A program made the position numbers and the translations under genes. Below, in pieces: positions 46,701 through 57,191 of a stretch of DNA of 64,000 nucleotides. The DNA is from Dryomyza anilis (Eukaryota; Arthropoda; Insecta; Diptera; Dryomyzidae): NCBI GenBank assembly GCA_951804985.1, contig OX638132.1, positions 84,510,696-84,574,695 of the forward strand, given 5' to 3'. Below the pieces are notes generated by a model, which made no database searches, was not told where the DNA came from, and saw nothing but the letters and a program-made list of their open reading frames with translations. Numbering within the stretch: the first letter of the stretch is position 1; every line of letters starts with the position of its first letter.

Positions 46701-49700
46701 CTAAAAAATAAAAAACTATTTCCACATATCGTCGTTGTAGAACGAAAAGTCACCAAATGTGAAAAACTTAAATTGCGATTTGTTGATTAATATTATAAAA
46801 AGTAATTGGTGCATTTTTAAAGTTGAAATATCTATTGATAGATTTACATTTTCTTATGATGTGGTAAAAAAATTGAGATCATCGATTAAAAATTGACAGA
46901 TATATAAAGATTTTTGTAAATGGATATTTGGCATTTTGAAAATGTATTTGGTGACTTTTTGTTCTACAACGACGATATGGCACATATGGTCACATATTTT
47001 TTATTTATTTTATATTTCACTAGCTTGTGAGGATTTTGTATTCAATTATTTTATTATTTTTTTACACATTTATTCCGCAAAATTACTTAAATAATAAATT
47101 TCCTATTGTTTTCGACTTGTGAAATAATTGGCAAAAATCTGGCAACCGAACTTCTGATAGACATGAAGTTGCCGTTTGCCATTTATTTTGTTGATACAAC
47201 AACGTACTCAATCGCCGTAACAAATGGACAAATGTCAACTTTGGCATAAAGTAAAGTGCAATCATGAGGTTGCTGCAACCGAATTTGCAGTTGTGCGGAC
47301 TAAAATTTCTGTTATAGTAAAATAAGGTACTTTCAATTTAATGACATGAGGTTTCAACAAATGTATTTCGGTTCCAACACTGAAATGTTGGTTCAATTAA
47401 CCTAATGCCAAAAGAGAATTTTTCTGTGTGTAGATGTTGATGTTATATGACGTATTTTATCATGACTAGGAGGTTGGCACAACCTCATGCTTGCTGACTA
47501 GGAGGTTGTTACAACAATCGGATTTTGGTACACATATCCATATGTTTAGGGTTAGGCCGTCTATAATTTTCATAATTCTTACTAATAACACCGACTAACG
47601 AAATCTGCATATTTCAAAATTTCCCATGTCGCCTAACCTTCCTTACTAATTATAATTTAAAGAATTGAACACTAATTCTTGGTTATAAAATTAGCAAAGT
47701 TTGAGGTATCTACGAAAAATATTGTAGCTTGTATTTTTTTTTCTGTGTACTTCAATTTTTAAACTTTATCAAGTATGTAGAAAACACTTACTTTAATAAC
47801 TTTTTATTTTGTCCGTGTGAGTTTTTAGTCGGGTTCTTTATTTTTCTTCCACGTGCTGGTGGCGGCACTGGCTTTGCGACCACTTCATCCATTAATTGTT
47901 GTATTTGTTGCTGCTGTTGTTGTTGCTCGAGCTGGTGCTGTTGCTGCAGTTGATGTTGTTGTGGTTTTTGTTCCAACGGCACGTGTCTTTTGATTTGATA
48001 AATTGCTGATGATGTGGACGATGAGGTGTCCTGTTTATTTTGCAAAAGTTCATTTTGTTTTGTACCCTGCGCCGCAGCCGCCACCAAACAGTTGAGCGAA
48101 AGTATGCAGGAAAAACTGAAATTAAAATAGAACAAAAGCTAAAATTACCCCAAAGGCTAATAAAGAACATTAATACATCGTTCAATCCTTAGAATTAAAA
48201 CAGTGCAGAAAAGAAGTATTTTATTACAAACACAATGGAATTGTGAAAACAAAGTTCATAGAGCGTGTCAGAATTTTTGTTTGGGGGTTTTTGAATTTTT
48301 CGTATTGTTATTGAACTTTCCTATATGTTGTAATGCATACATTGAGGGTTTTCTGCATCGCTTATATTTAGAAATACTGCATACAACTTTTAAGGTATAC
48401 CTTATGAGATATGTATGGAATATGTGTAACATTTCGCTAAAACATCGAATTTACAATGATTTTATTGTAAGTTTTTTGGACCTAAAACAAAAAAATATTC
48501 CTGATGTTACTTTAAATTACCGATGGACTTCAAGATTCGACTCAAGACCTAACACTCAGTTTTTTCATATTTCCTAAAGTTTTTGGGTTATTATGTGAAA
48601 CATTCTCATATATTTCTATATATTTTTGACTTTACTTTTAACATATTCGAGTTTTTGGTTTTGTATTCCATTGAAAATACTTTAGCTAATATTTTGAAAA
48701 AAAACCCAAAGGTAATTCAGATGGATCTGACCCATATTATAACCAGACAAATGCAAATAATATAAATTTGAATGTGTATCTATTATTTATAGCATAACAT
48801 AGATGTGTTTTAATATTAAATAAAAGTATTTCTTATATATCAAATTAGATCTATAATTTTATCCTTCTTTTCACCTTGTTTTTAGAAGCCAAAAACCGAA
48901 TTGTTTCGTTCCACAATACTTTTTTTTATTGAAATATTAGGAGAATCGTATTAAAAAATTTTAAACCTAGCATTTTGAGGGTTTCTACATTTTCTTTTAG
49001 ACAATCGTACTGGACATATTGGGCCATTTTTATACCCTACACCTATGAGGTACAGGGTATATTAACTTTGTGCATATATTGTAACGCCCCTTAGGAGGCG
49101 CGTCCGGTATGGAAAAGTATATATATTCTTGATCAGCATCACTACCCGAGTCCGTTTAGCCATGTCCGTCTGTCTGTCTGTCCGTCTTGCTGTCTTGCTG
49201 TCTTGCTGTCCGAATACAGAATAACTTGAGAAATACTGATCAGAATGCGATGAAATTTTGTCTCAATATATTTTAGCCAAAAGTAGGAACTGAGTTTGAA
49301 AATGAGCCAAATCGGTCAACGGACACGCCCACCTCCCATACAAGTCAATTTTATATAACATTTTCGGAACTAATAACTCGAAAAGTATTCAAGGTATAGT
49401 TATAAAATTTAAAACGTATTGTTAGAATTCACCTAAAAATATGTGGTCCAAAAATGGGCGTGATCCGCCCACTTTTTTTTTTCATTATTTCCCAGGTTTT
49501 CATAGTGGAAATTTGATCCGTAAATTATTAAATTCAAATCTATGAAATATTAGCCTTTCAAAATTTTAAATATGGGCGTGGTCCGCCCAATTACATTTTT
49601 TAAATTTATTTTTTTTAGTTTTTTACACTTTATATAATTTTTTTAATTTATGGGGATATAAGACGTAAATTTCTGATATATGAATAATATTCTGAGGGTT

Positions 49701-52700
49701 AATATCCCCACCAAAGGTGTAGGGTATTCCATAGTCGGGCTTGACCGACTATAAAAATCCGCCCCATGTGACCGAACTTACCCATGTGACCTAACTTTCC
49801 CAACTCGTTCTTATTACATTTTCAAGCCTACATCATCTTTTAATTTATTTCTTAATTTACAAAGTATTTGGTCAGTCCAACGTTTTTATCAATACATACC
49901 AATTTAAAATTTTATATTTTAAGATATAAGAAAATGTCTTACACCATTCAAATTGAAGCAAATGCGGAACATTTTTAAAATTCGAAGAATTTGCTTCAAT
50001 TTTTGAGTAAAGACGATTTTTATTATAACCCATTGACATATTTATTTTCGAAATTTTTTTTGTTTGCATTTTTTTTTATTAGACGTTTTCGTGTTCGGTA
50101 TTTTTTGTTTTGAGATTTTAAATTTCTAGTTATATTACTAGACCTGAATTTTAAATTTTGAATCAACTAAAAGAAATTCGATCGAATTGAAATTTGTATT
50201 TGATTTGGAAGGGAAGTTGGAACATCTTTAAAGAAAATTTACCCTACTAGTTGAGTTATCACAAGCAATAAAATTCAATTTTTTGAGATTTAAATTACTT
50301 GAGATTTAAATAACTTGGATTTTGGTTAAATTTAGGTATTTAAGGGTATCTAGAAATGTATTGGTATTTTTTTTTTGGGCTTACAGTGGTCCAAAGTTAT
50401 AATTCATTTCAAATACAATTTTTTTAGTATAACATACTCCAATTATATCCCAAATTTGTAGTTTGCTTCATTTTATAAATTTACTATACATTTGGGTAAA
50501 AACCAATTCTGCTATATTTTGCTCATTTCTAGTACCTTTTTAATCATGAGATGCTACTTTTAGACTGCGGGGAAGTGTGAATCCTAGTGGTATATTCGAA
50601 TACCCTGTACATTTGTTTTACAAATACGTTCGATTTAAAATTTTAAATTTATAAATATGTATTTGAGGAATGTACTCAATTACCCCATAAATATAATATA
50701 TCTATTGATTACTCAATCCTCTTTCGTAATATGTGCAAGAACGTGCTCTATTGTGGTGAAAGTTTGCCACATAGAAAACTTAAATAAAATCCCTATATTT
50801 CACATTTGAAACACTAGACTATTTCAAAGAACGAACGAACGAACCAATCGCATAATCCCTTAATTAATTAAAGACTTGCACTTCATCATGATCAACCCAC
50901 CCAAAGCTAAATGCAGCAGCAGCAGACGGACAAAATACTAACAAATGCAATCGTAAAATCAGAGAAAAGCACGTTTTACCAATAGACGACGCACGGTACT
51001 GAAAACTAAAATAAGAACAGAAGAAGACATATTGAAAAAAATAAATTAAAAAAAAAAACTCTAAATAACGAAGAAACACTGTTGACCGCCTAAGAAGTTC
51101 TAGGATTGCCCTGCCGCCGTACTCGAAGTAAATTATAATAAAAATTTGTCTACATTGCAGGCAACAACATTCACTGCATTGAAAAACGTGCGCAGCATTA
51201 TATAAGTTAACTGGCAAAGTTGCTAAACTAAGTATTATTTATGGAGGAGCCTCCATGTGAAAATTCCAAAGCAATTCTGCTGGAATGAAACCTGCCTGCC
51301 GGTTGGCAAAACGGCAAAGGACGAGAAGGCGCAGGAAAAGGCGCAGACAGAGGCATTCAGCGCCGACAGGCAAATTGTGAAAATTGAAATAAAAATAAAC
51401 GCAATAAATATTGCAACATGTGGCGGGACATGAGCAGCGGCTCAAATAAAACGGAAGAGCCGCAGACCAACCGGCAGCATACACTGGACATTTCAACATC
51501 GACAGGACATGGATTTCTGAAGAATACACCATGCGGGTACGATTACTATATATGTATATTGGGCTAAAGAAATTTGATTTGGGGTGGGTGCACACAGGAA
51601 ACACATTTTATTGCGAAATCTGTTGAAAATCAACGAAGCATTTTCACAAACAACGAAAAAGAAATGATTATTTAGTGACTCAATATGTGGTTTTTTGTAG
51701 TCTGGAAAACCACAGACAGAATACTACAAAAAAAACACATTCTTTGATAAACTCGCATATAGCGCTTTTATATTGCTACAAGTTCAAGTAGTCGAAGAAG
51801 AACAACCGAAATCTTTCATAAAACCTCCCCCGGCAATTTCGGTGCTACACAATATAGAACCCTTTTATTTTTTATACGTTTTGGTTTTTGTTTCTCAACA
51901 ACATATGCGTCGCATCTGCATTATTAATCAGTTGCAAATCTTTTGCTTTTTTGTCCGTTTAGAGAATTTTTTCTGGTGGTTGCAGTTGGCGAATTGGCAG
52001 GTTGTCAGTTTGTCAGTTAGCCAGATTGTCGGCGGTACGGCTAATGACCAAATGATTGCGTGTCAAGCTAATCCTTTGCCATGGTGGATGAATAATACAT
52101 GCATCGAGCTGAACAGAGCTGACGAAAGGTTGTTGAGTTCATATAGAACTGATTGATGGTGCAGAGCTGATAATGCATTGCATATCTCTTCAATAATTCA
52201 ATAGTAATTTGCTGACATAGAGCAAGGTGTGATTTTTACCATAGCATGTTCCGCGCAAATTCTTTCAACAGAAATGACAAAGACATATCTAAGAAATTGA
52301 CAGAGTCGATATTACATATTAGGTATTAAATTTAGATTATGAATAAAGCTGGAAGACGAGGAACTTTCACAAATTTATCATAAAATTACGTGTATTTTAC
52401 AAAACAATGCGTAGATTTTATCTACGAAAGTCATTCGTACATATTACGAAAGATTAGTATTATTATTCGTAATTTATTGAACGTGTTGTTGGTATTTTAC
52501 TAATCTTTCGTGAAATATACGAATGGGGTTTTTAAAAAAAGTGACTACGAAAATGACATTTCATTCATATAATATGAAATATTATACACTGATTTTACAC
52601 TTTTCCACGTTTGACACAAAGAGAACTTACACAGAAAACATTTTAAAACTCTTAAACATCTGATTCGTAAAATCCATTCATTTGTAAAAATAATATACGA

Positions 52701-55420
52701 AATTATTAACGAAAGTTTCGTAATTTAAACGATATATCCCATATAGGAAAAAACGATGGGCCCAAGGTTCTCCCAGTCTTGCGCCAGGTCTGGTACCCAG
52801 AACGTGCTGAATACTGGTTAAGTCTTGGAATGATAAGAAGGGCGCAAGACTGGCTCTAAGTATTCGGCCAAGGCTGGCAAACAATTTTTGGCCAATATAA
52901 TATAACAATAATGGGCCACGACTGGACCATTTCGAATATGCAAAAAATATATTTTTTTACTCTCCATTTCTTTTACTTCCATTCTACATATTTTATTTCT
53001 TATTTATTATATACAACATCCAACTTTTCCAATTTTAAGTAATTTAACCATTTGTATAAAAATTTCAAATTTTCAGCTGGAATCGAACTCTTGACTCCGA
53101 AGTTAATGTCCACTTCTCTCGCCGTTAGACTACGCATCTATCTTATTTTGTCTGAGATTTTTGCTTCAATAACAAATTTTCTGTTTTCTGTTTTCTAATT
53201 AGACAATTTTTTCTGATGTGAGAGACATTTTCAAATTCTAAAGTTTAAGATTTTGAAAAAATGCTGTGAAACGTGAGCTTGATAGCGTAATGGGTAGTGC
53301 TCCGGACTTGTACGCAAGAAATTCGGGTTCGAGTCCCAAGTGGATTTTTTTTTATATATTTTTTTAATTGAAGTATGATTTGGGTATACTCAAGCATATG
53401 TCTGTTAGTTATGGCTGAGTCTTGGGCGAGAATTACTTAACCATACCTGAATTTGTCACTTCTGGCTGAGTCTTTGGCAAAGGTCTTTTAATCAAGCATT
53501 TGTTTCTCAGTTCAGGCTGAGTCTGGGCGAGAACTACTTACCAGTCCTTCATTTGTCAGTTCTGGCTGAGTCTTGGGCAAAAGTATTTTAACCAAGCTTT
53601 AGTTTGTCAGTTCTGGCTTAGTCTTGGGAGAGAACTACTATACCAGGCCTTGGTCTCCCAGTTCAGGCTGAATCTTGGGCGAAGGGCGAAGGTTTATTAA
53701 CCAAGCATTGGACTACCAGTGCTGTTTGAGTCTTCAGCCAGTTGTTAGGCCTGGCATTTCCTACATGGGTATTTGTAATTTGGTCGTTATTTTAATTTTG
53801 ATTGAATATTGATTCGTAAACAATATTTTAGAAACAAAAAATATAAATTACAAATTTTTCGTGTATTCTACGAATTATTCGTGTATTTTACGAAATAAAA
53901 AATTACGAAAAATATTTCGTAAAGTGTCGTTGTAAAAATCTGAAATCCTTCAAATATCTTATAGAAAACGTTTCCAAACGATTTGCAATCTATTTAAAAA
54001 CAAAAGCACTTGAATAAATTAATAATAATAATAGTTTGGAACTACAGTCCTACAAGAACTTAGGCCGAGCTCTCTCACCATTTTGAGCTGTGCGTGTTAC
54101 ATTTGTACTCAAAGTGGTGGGACCTACAGTTTATTGCCGAATCCGAAGGGCGGGTGAGAGCTTTTCGTAGGTTTACCATTTACTGCCGAGAGGTAGCGCG
54201 GTATAGAAAAATGTTTCAATGAAAAGATGTTAGCCCCAGTCCAGGTTTGAACCGGGAATCTTTCGGCTCGCAGTCCAACGCACTAACCACTGAGCTACCG
54301 CGGCTACATAAATTAGTTGATCCAAAAAATAATAATTTAATTTTACTTTTAATTGTCAAGACTAATTTTAAATTTGTCTAATGAATACTAATTAAGATAC
54401 GTTTATACGTTTTTCAGATATTTGGATCTAAACTTGGACATTTTTGATTATTTTAGACTTTTTTGAATATATTTTTTTTTAATGTTTGTTTAATATTTGT
54501 TGATCAACTACTGATTAGATTTTCGTTGTTTTTACAAATTCTATTAAAATTCATTCAGTGCTAAAATATTTGTATCAAATGATGAAAACATATCACTAAT
54601 CAAATAGGATAATCAAATATCAATAATGAAATGAGTACCTAAATTCTCACAAAAATTCTGTTTTTCTGACAAATTTTTAAATTTTCAATTGAAAAATTTT
54701 ACAAGCAAAAAAAAAAATTATATCAAAATATTTTTTGTTTATAAAAAAATCGTACACATCAAAATGAATTAAAAAAATTTCACAAACATGTCGAAAACGC
54801 AAAAAATGTAGGTGTTTTATATTATTTTTTTTTTGTAATAAAAATATTAAAACTCATCACATTTATCTTAAATACTAAAACTATGCAAACTAATCTGTGT
54901 GAGAGTAATTTTGTTTTGAAAGAAAAATTTTACACGAAATTAAAAAATCTGATTAGAAAAAAATTATAAAAAAGCCAGTGTTTAAACAATCTTACAAGGC
55001 AGATTTTACTTACAAAATTGGCATCTATAAATGGCATTTTAATTTCCCAACAATTATTTGTAAAATAATTCAAATGACTTCAACGTAAAGACTTTGATTA
55101 AAATCTATTTGGTAATTATTACTTCTGCAACAACTATTTGTTAAAAATATCAAAGCAATATAAAGAAATTTAATTAATTGAAATTTTCGTAATTCAAACT
55201 TTTCAATATAACTTATTCATTTTAGTTTGAAATTTTAAATTAGTTAAAATTGAAAAAAAAACTTTAAATAAACAAAAATAATTAATTAACTTTAAAGTTT
55301 CAAGACATGTCTGAATTCTTTGAAGAATTCAGACACCAACTAAGTTTTAATATTTATCAATGATTTATAATATGAAATCCTTGAGACTTACCCAATGACG
55401 TATAGTCTTAGCAAATGCAT
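40291..55420 (-). CDS. Secreted protein of unknown function (four exons over 15 kb)
   Basis: Coding exons on the minus strand are 55392-55420, 47792-48115, 44193-44391 and 40291-40713. GT-AG junctions and phases fit exactly to 324 codons plus TAA. The first exon supplies MHLLRLYVIG, which with exon 2 gives a typical signal peptide (hydrophobic to about residue 26, AAAAQG cleavage region). A Gln-rich stretch follows, then basic segments with dibasic sites (NRKR, RR, KR), the aromatic segment IIKLPPNLYYYT, and two related motifs, SSNGKPGRIYHW and PGNGKPKGFYV, near the end. No cysteine framework, membrane segment or enzyme motif is present after the leader. It could be a matrix, cuticle or prohormone-like protein; I do not recognise the family. 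The 29-base exon 1 is the least certain part. GC-rich DNA upstream (55.5-56.3 kb) may be its promoter. An ATTAAA at 40043-40048 on the minus strand is a possible poly(A) signal. Confidence 0.72.
41048..41510. mobile_element. Foldback element with inverted repeats over 100 bp
   Basis: The left part (CTTCAAAAGATACAG, then TTTGACACCATCGTCCCAAC at about 41157-41176) is matched by an inverse copy at about 41386-41480 (GTTGGGACGATGGTG..., ending CTGTATCTTTTGAA). The arms are over 100 bases at roughly 80 percent identity by eye. It lies in intron 3 of the secreted protein gene. Confidence 0.75.
41511..42329. other. Part of intron 3 without recognised content
   Basis: Mixed AT-rich intron sequence; no exon or repeat is supported. 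Confidence 0.4.
42330..43090 (+). mobile_element. Degenerate LINE reverse-transcriptase fragment
   Basis: The plus strand reads IHSFADNSNI at 42427-42450, a decayed F-A-D-D catalytic motif. After frameshifts and stops it reads DEVYIAESVVLGVLV, CDLRWHDYIFNVSKIASK, CLRILKLRM, ILPKMEYLV and SSIEHRFIGI. This is the order seen in the C-terminal half of non-LTR reverse transcriptases and shares IFNVSK with the fragment at 14.2 kb. It is non-functional. Confidence 0.75.
43250..44010. promoter_or_regulatory. GC-rich intronic region, candidate regulatory DNA
   Basis: Mixed, non-repetitive, GC-richer sequence just downstream of exon 3 (minus strand). It includes GCCGATCAGCTGATGAAC, ATGATGCGACGACACA and a purine GGGG tract near 43650-43870. 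No exon is recognised. An enhancer is inferred from composition and intronic position. Confidence 0.25.
44193..44391 (-). CDS. Secreted protein gene, exon 3
   Basis: The acceptor is TTTGCGCACTTGCAG, and the first base completes an Asn codon. It encodes KLGLTKVRAPNSHNRKR, HMFIIKLPPNLYYYTSPK and ends TNGKK at a GTAAAC donor in phase 0. Confidence 0.78.
44977..45965. mobile_element. Probable non-autonomous element with internal minisatellite
   Basis: The region is bounded by TACACTCTAAAAAAG and TTTTTTTTGTGTGTG, inverse-like ends. It is built from AACACTT, GGGAAACACT and AGTGTTTG units in both orientations. Boundaries are tentative. Confidence 0.4.
45600..45905. repeat. Minisatellite of TTTGTGGGAAACACTT units
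   Basis: About ten imperfect copies of a 24-32-base unit with TTTGTGGGAAACACTT and a variable TCGTA or CAAATA part. The open frame across it is a by-product of the repeat. Confidence 0.8.
46378..47432. mobile_element. TIR element TACACACAGAAAA with nested hairpin
   Basis: The ends TACACACAGAAAA and TTTTTCTGTGTGTA are inverse copies, and TA precedes the left end. The inside is rich in GGTTGCAACAACC-like phrases. Within it a hairpin with about 37-base arms (TATCGTCGTTGTAGAACG at about 46727 and its inverse ending near 46979) looks like a second, nested foldback element. Confidence 0.65.
46722..46981. mobile_element. Nested foldback with TCGTCGTTGTAGAAC arms
   Basis: AACGAAAAGTCACCAAAT in the left arm is answered by ATTTGGTGACTTTTTGTT in the right, then CTACAACGACGATATGG. 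The loop is AT-rich. Confidence 0.7.
47792..48115 (-). CDS. Secreted protein gene, exon 2
   Basis: The acceptor is CTATTTTAATTTCAG. It encodes the rest of the leader (FSCILSLNCLVAAAAQG), Ser/Thr-rich sequence, an imperfect poly-Gln tract and KPVPPPARGRK. It ends with two bases of an Asn codon at GTAAGT. Confidence 0.8.
48116..49031. other. Intron 1 of the secreted protein gene, proximal part
   Basis: No exon is supported. A plus-strand frame at 48203-48577 lacks coding character and splice context. Confidence 0.5.
49032..49750 (+). mobile_element. ATACCCTACAC element, copy 1
   Basis: Starts ATACCCTACACC and ends GTGTAGGGTAT (inverse, 49717-49727), followed by a hairpin AGTCGGGCTTGACCGACT. 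The core has GTATGGAAAAGTATATAT, TTGATCAGCAT, GAGTCCGTTTAGCCATGTCC and a GTCTGTCTGTCC run, then blocks with GGGCGTG and CCGCCCA. Two other copies occur at 56.5 and 60.2 kb. No protein is encoded. Confidence 0.8.
49751..51235. other. Intron DNA without recognised features
   Basis: AT-rich to about 50800, more mixed beyond. Minus-strand frames at 50864-51217 do not look coding. Confidence 0.4.
51245..51550. promoter_or_regulatory. GC-richer intronic island
   Basis: Mixed GC-rich sequence (AAAGGACGAGAAGGCGCAGG, GTGGCGGGACATGAGC) in the first intron of the secreted protein gene. No consistent frame or splice sites; a regulatory role is inferred. Confidence 0.2.
51551..52737. other. Intron DNA, partly TTTCGTAA-rich repeat
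   Basis: From about 52370 the sequence is rich in TTACGAAAG and TTCGTAATTT, like 34.4-36.1 kb and 53.78-53.93 kb. It appears to be the host repeat into which the element at 52738 inserted. Confidence 0.4.
53071..53145 (-). other. tRNA-like sequence A (degenerate)
   Basis: On the minus strand GCGTAGTCTAACGG resembles an A box and AGAGTTCGATTCC a B box, at tRNA-like spacing. The T-stem pairs poorly, so it is not a working tRNA. It is more likely a tRNA-derived pol III promoter. Confidence 0.45.
53268..53343 (+). other. tRNA-like sequence B (degenerate)
   Basis: TAGCGTAATGGGTAGTG fits an A box with a pairable D-arm, and GGGTTCGAGTCCC fits a B box with a mostly paired T-stem. The anticodon stem is lost and a T run follows, a possible pol III terminator. 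I consider it a tRNA-derived relic and not a tRNA gene. Confidence 0.5.
53395..53745. repeat. Minisatellite of about 50-bp units
   Basis: Six to seven copies of CAGTTCTGGCTGAGTCTTGG with a variable second half (GCGAGAACTACTTAACCA or GCAAAAGTATTTTAACC). CTGAGTCTT-like cores are spaced 48-52 bases apart. Confidence 0.85.
54022..54307 (-). mobile_element. Full-length tRNA-derived SINE with 8-bp target duplication
   Basis: Same layout as the copy at 37.6 kb: on the minus strand a head GTAGCCGCGGTAGCTCAGTG with A and B boxes, body, and a TTATTATTAT tail. ATAAATTA flanks it on both sides (54014-54021 and 54308-54315). Confidence 0.9.
54308..55391. other. Intron 1 near the first exon
   Basis: AT-rich, with no recognised repeat or exon, up to the donor at 55391. 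Confidence 0.5.
55392..55420 (-). CDS. Secreted protein gene, exon 1 (start)
   Basis: ATG at 55420-55418, with A at -3, encodes nine residues and two bases of Gly before a GGTAAGT donor. Chosen because frame, phase and the resulting signal peptide fit exon 2; the intron of 7.3 kb makes it tentative. Confidence 0.6.
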
Positions 55421-56320
55421 TTTGCGTGTTTTTACTTAGATCCTTTGATAAGATTAACAAATGCTGTCTTTTGAATTGAAAACGATTGAGCTGCGCGCTG
55501 TGATAACTGCTAATGAGCGATGATGTTGATGATGGCTGTCAATTGTCCGGAGACCAGAGTCCAGAGAATCTAAAGTCTTTGAGAGATCTCGAGAACAGCA
55601 ATTCGAACACTTTGTAATTTACAGTTGCAGCAATCAAACCAATTTAACGAGAGTCAAGTGTCACGGCTAAAACAACGAACCGTAGCTCTAAAGACGGTTT
55701 GAAGAACTGTTAACCAAAACACGACAACGACCAATATTGACTAAATCGCTGATAAGCACAAGTCACAGAGTACCAATGGAAAATCGAATTGCAACGAAAA
55801 ATAGACGAAGTTTAACACGATTGCACAGTAACGACGACTGGAGAATTGAACGACTGCAGTGCTGCACTGTTGCTGGTGAACTGACAAAGAGACAACGTGC
55901 AAATGGGACCAGAGGCCGCACCACGACTGATGAATGAATCGAATAAACGAACGAAGCACGAAAGAACAAATAGACGAACTACAAGGCACGTACTAGAGGT
56001 GCGTCTCAGATAAAATCTCGTCAAAGACTGATTTGGCTGCGAGTGATTCTTGGTCTTTTTACCACTTTGGCCAGGCGCAGAATTGGTGAGAGCCAACAGC
56101 CACCTGCGGCCTGGTCGTGCTCTCTGTGTCCGTCTGTCGGAGATCTGAACGAGAGAGAGCGAACAGCAGACAATGCAGCAACACAGTGACGTATGTTAGC
56201 ATGGCATCCAGCTGGAATCGTTGCGCGTTGCTCATATCTTTGGGGGCTTCTGTGGCAATCTTGATGCAGCCGATGAGGTCCAAGTCAGGCCGGGACATTG
56301 CAATAAACTAACTGCATGAC
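55421..56320 (-). promoter_or_regulatory. Possible promoter and 5' UTR region of the secreted protein gene
   Basis: GC content is higher than in the surroundings from about 55480 to 56320, immediately upstream of the proposed start on the minus strand. Several frames are open on both strands, none with clear coding character; the minus frame 56059-56298 (ATG, 79 codons) is the best of them. Promoter assignment is inference from position and composition. Confidence 0.35.
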
Positions 56321-56533
56321 AGTCAAGGCTGTGACTCAGAGACAGATGAGCATTTAAATAATAAGAATTAAAAAAACTAATACCATGAAATTCCGTAAAT
56401 TTATGACTAAGAAAAAATAAAACAACCAGGAATGCAGCAAAGTAAAGCAATGCAAACAATTAGCACTAAAAACTAAATTAATACCCATTGGCAGTGTGTC
56501 CAATATGCTGGGTAAAGGGTGCATGCGATTTTT

Positions 56534-57191
56534 ATACCCTACACTAAGAGTGAAAGGGTATATTCAGTTTGGTACGCCGTTTGTAACACCCAGAAGGAAG
56601 CATCTCCGGTATGGAAAAGTATATATATTATTGATCAGCATGACCTCCTGAGTCGATTTAGCGATGTCCGTCTGTCCGTCTGTCTGTCTGTCCGTCTGTC
56701 TGTCCGTCTGTCTGTCTGTCTGTTGAAATCCCTAAGGCTTTTAAAATTGAAGAGCTAGATAAATGAAACTTATAACTTAGATTACTAATATACCTACGCT
56801 GTATGTGCGAAAAAATTGGCGAGATCGGTCCATTGTGACCTATGATCCGACCACTTATGTTCTAATACCTCATATAAAATTTACATATACAGATCAATTT
56901 TACTGTATACGTGCTTAGGTAAACTTTTTTGGTCAAATATATATTGGCATCATGCTCAAATACATGATAATAATGTTTTCCGGCGAAAAGACTTGTGGTT
57001 CACAAAAAAAAAATCGAAATTCGGTACACCTACCCATTTGTAAATATGGGTATCAAATGAATGGAAATTCTTCAGCGATTGAATGTTTGTAGTTATTTTC
57101 AGGATTCGTATACCCTGGTGACCTATATATCACATTTAACGGTAACCACACATATGTGTAGGGTATTTATAGTCGGCTTAGACCGACTATA
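56534..57191 (+). mobile_element. ATACCCTACAC element, copy 2
   Basis: ATACCCTACACTAAG begins the copy, followed by GTATGGAAAAGTATATAT, TTGATCAGCATGACC and a GTCTGTCTGTCC run (about 56668-56722). The end GTGTAGGGTAT is followed by the hairpin TATAGTCGG...CCGACTATA (57168-57191). Same family as 49.0 kb. Confidence 0.8.

Larger units (their letters stand above)
52738..53769. mobile_element. Composite TIR element with two tRNA-like promoters and a minisatellite
   Basis: The ends CCCATATAGGAAA and TTTCCTACATGGG are inverse with one mismatch, enclosing 1032 bp. Inside, in order: a palindromic zone with CCCAGTCTTGCGCC and its inverse GGCGCAAGACTGG, a minus-strand tRNA-like unit (about 53071-53145), a plus-strand tRNA-like unit (about 53268-53343), and a minisatellite of about 50-base units (53395-53745). 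No ORF is present. TTTCGTAA-rich repeat DNA flanks both sides. Confidence 0.7.

Noticed and set aside
47729..47953. Plus-strand ORF ending in a poly-Cys run
   Set aside because: Antisense of the poly-Gln-coding exon 2 of the secreted protein gene.
53268..53343. A functional tRNA gene
   Set aside because: The anticodon stem is not paired and the acceptor stem is weak, so it is treated as a tRNA-derived relic in a mobile element.
56059..56298. Minus-strand ORF of 79 codons starting MSRPDLDLIGC
   Set aside because: The ATG and first 45 codons look fairly coding-like, but there is no recognisable domain, no good donor to continue it, and the end is low quality. Not enough to call a gene.
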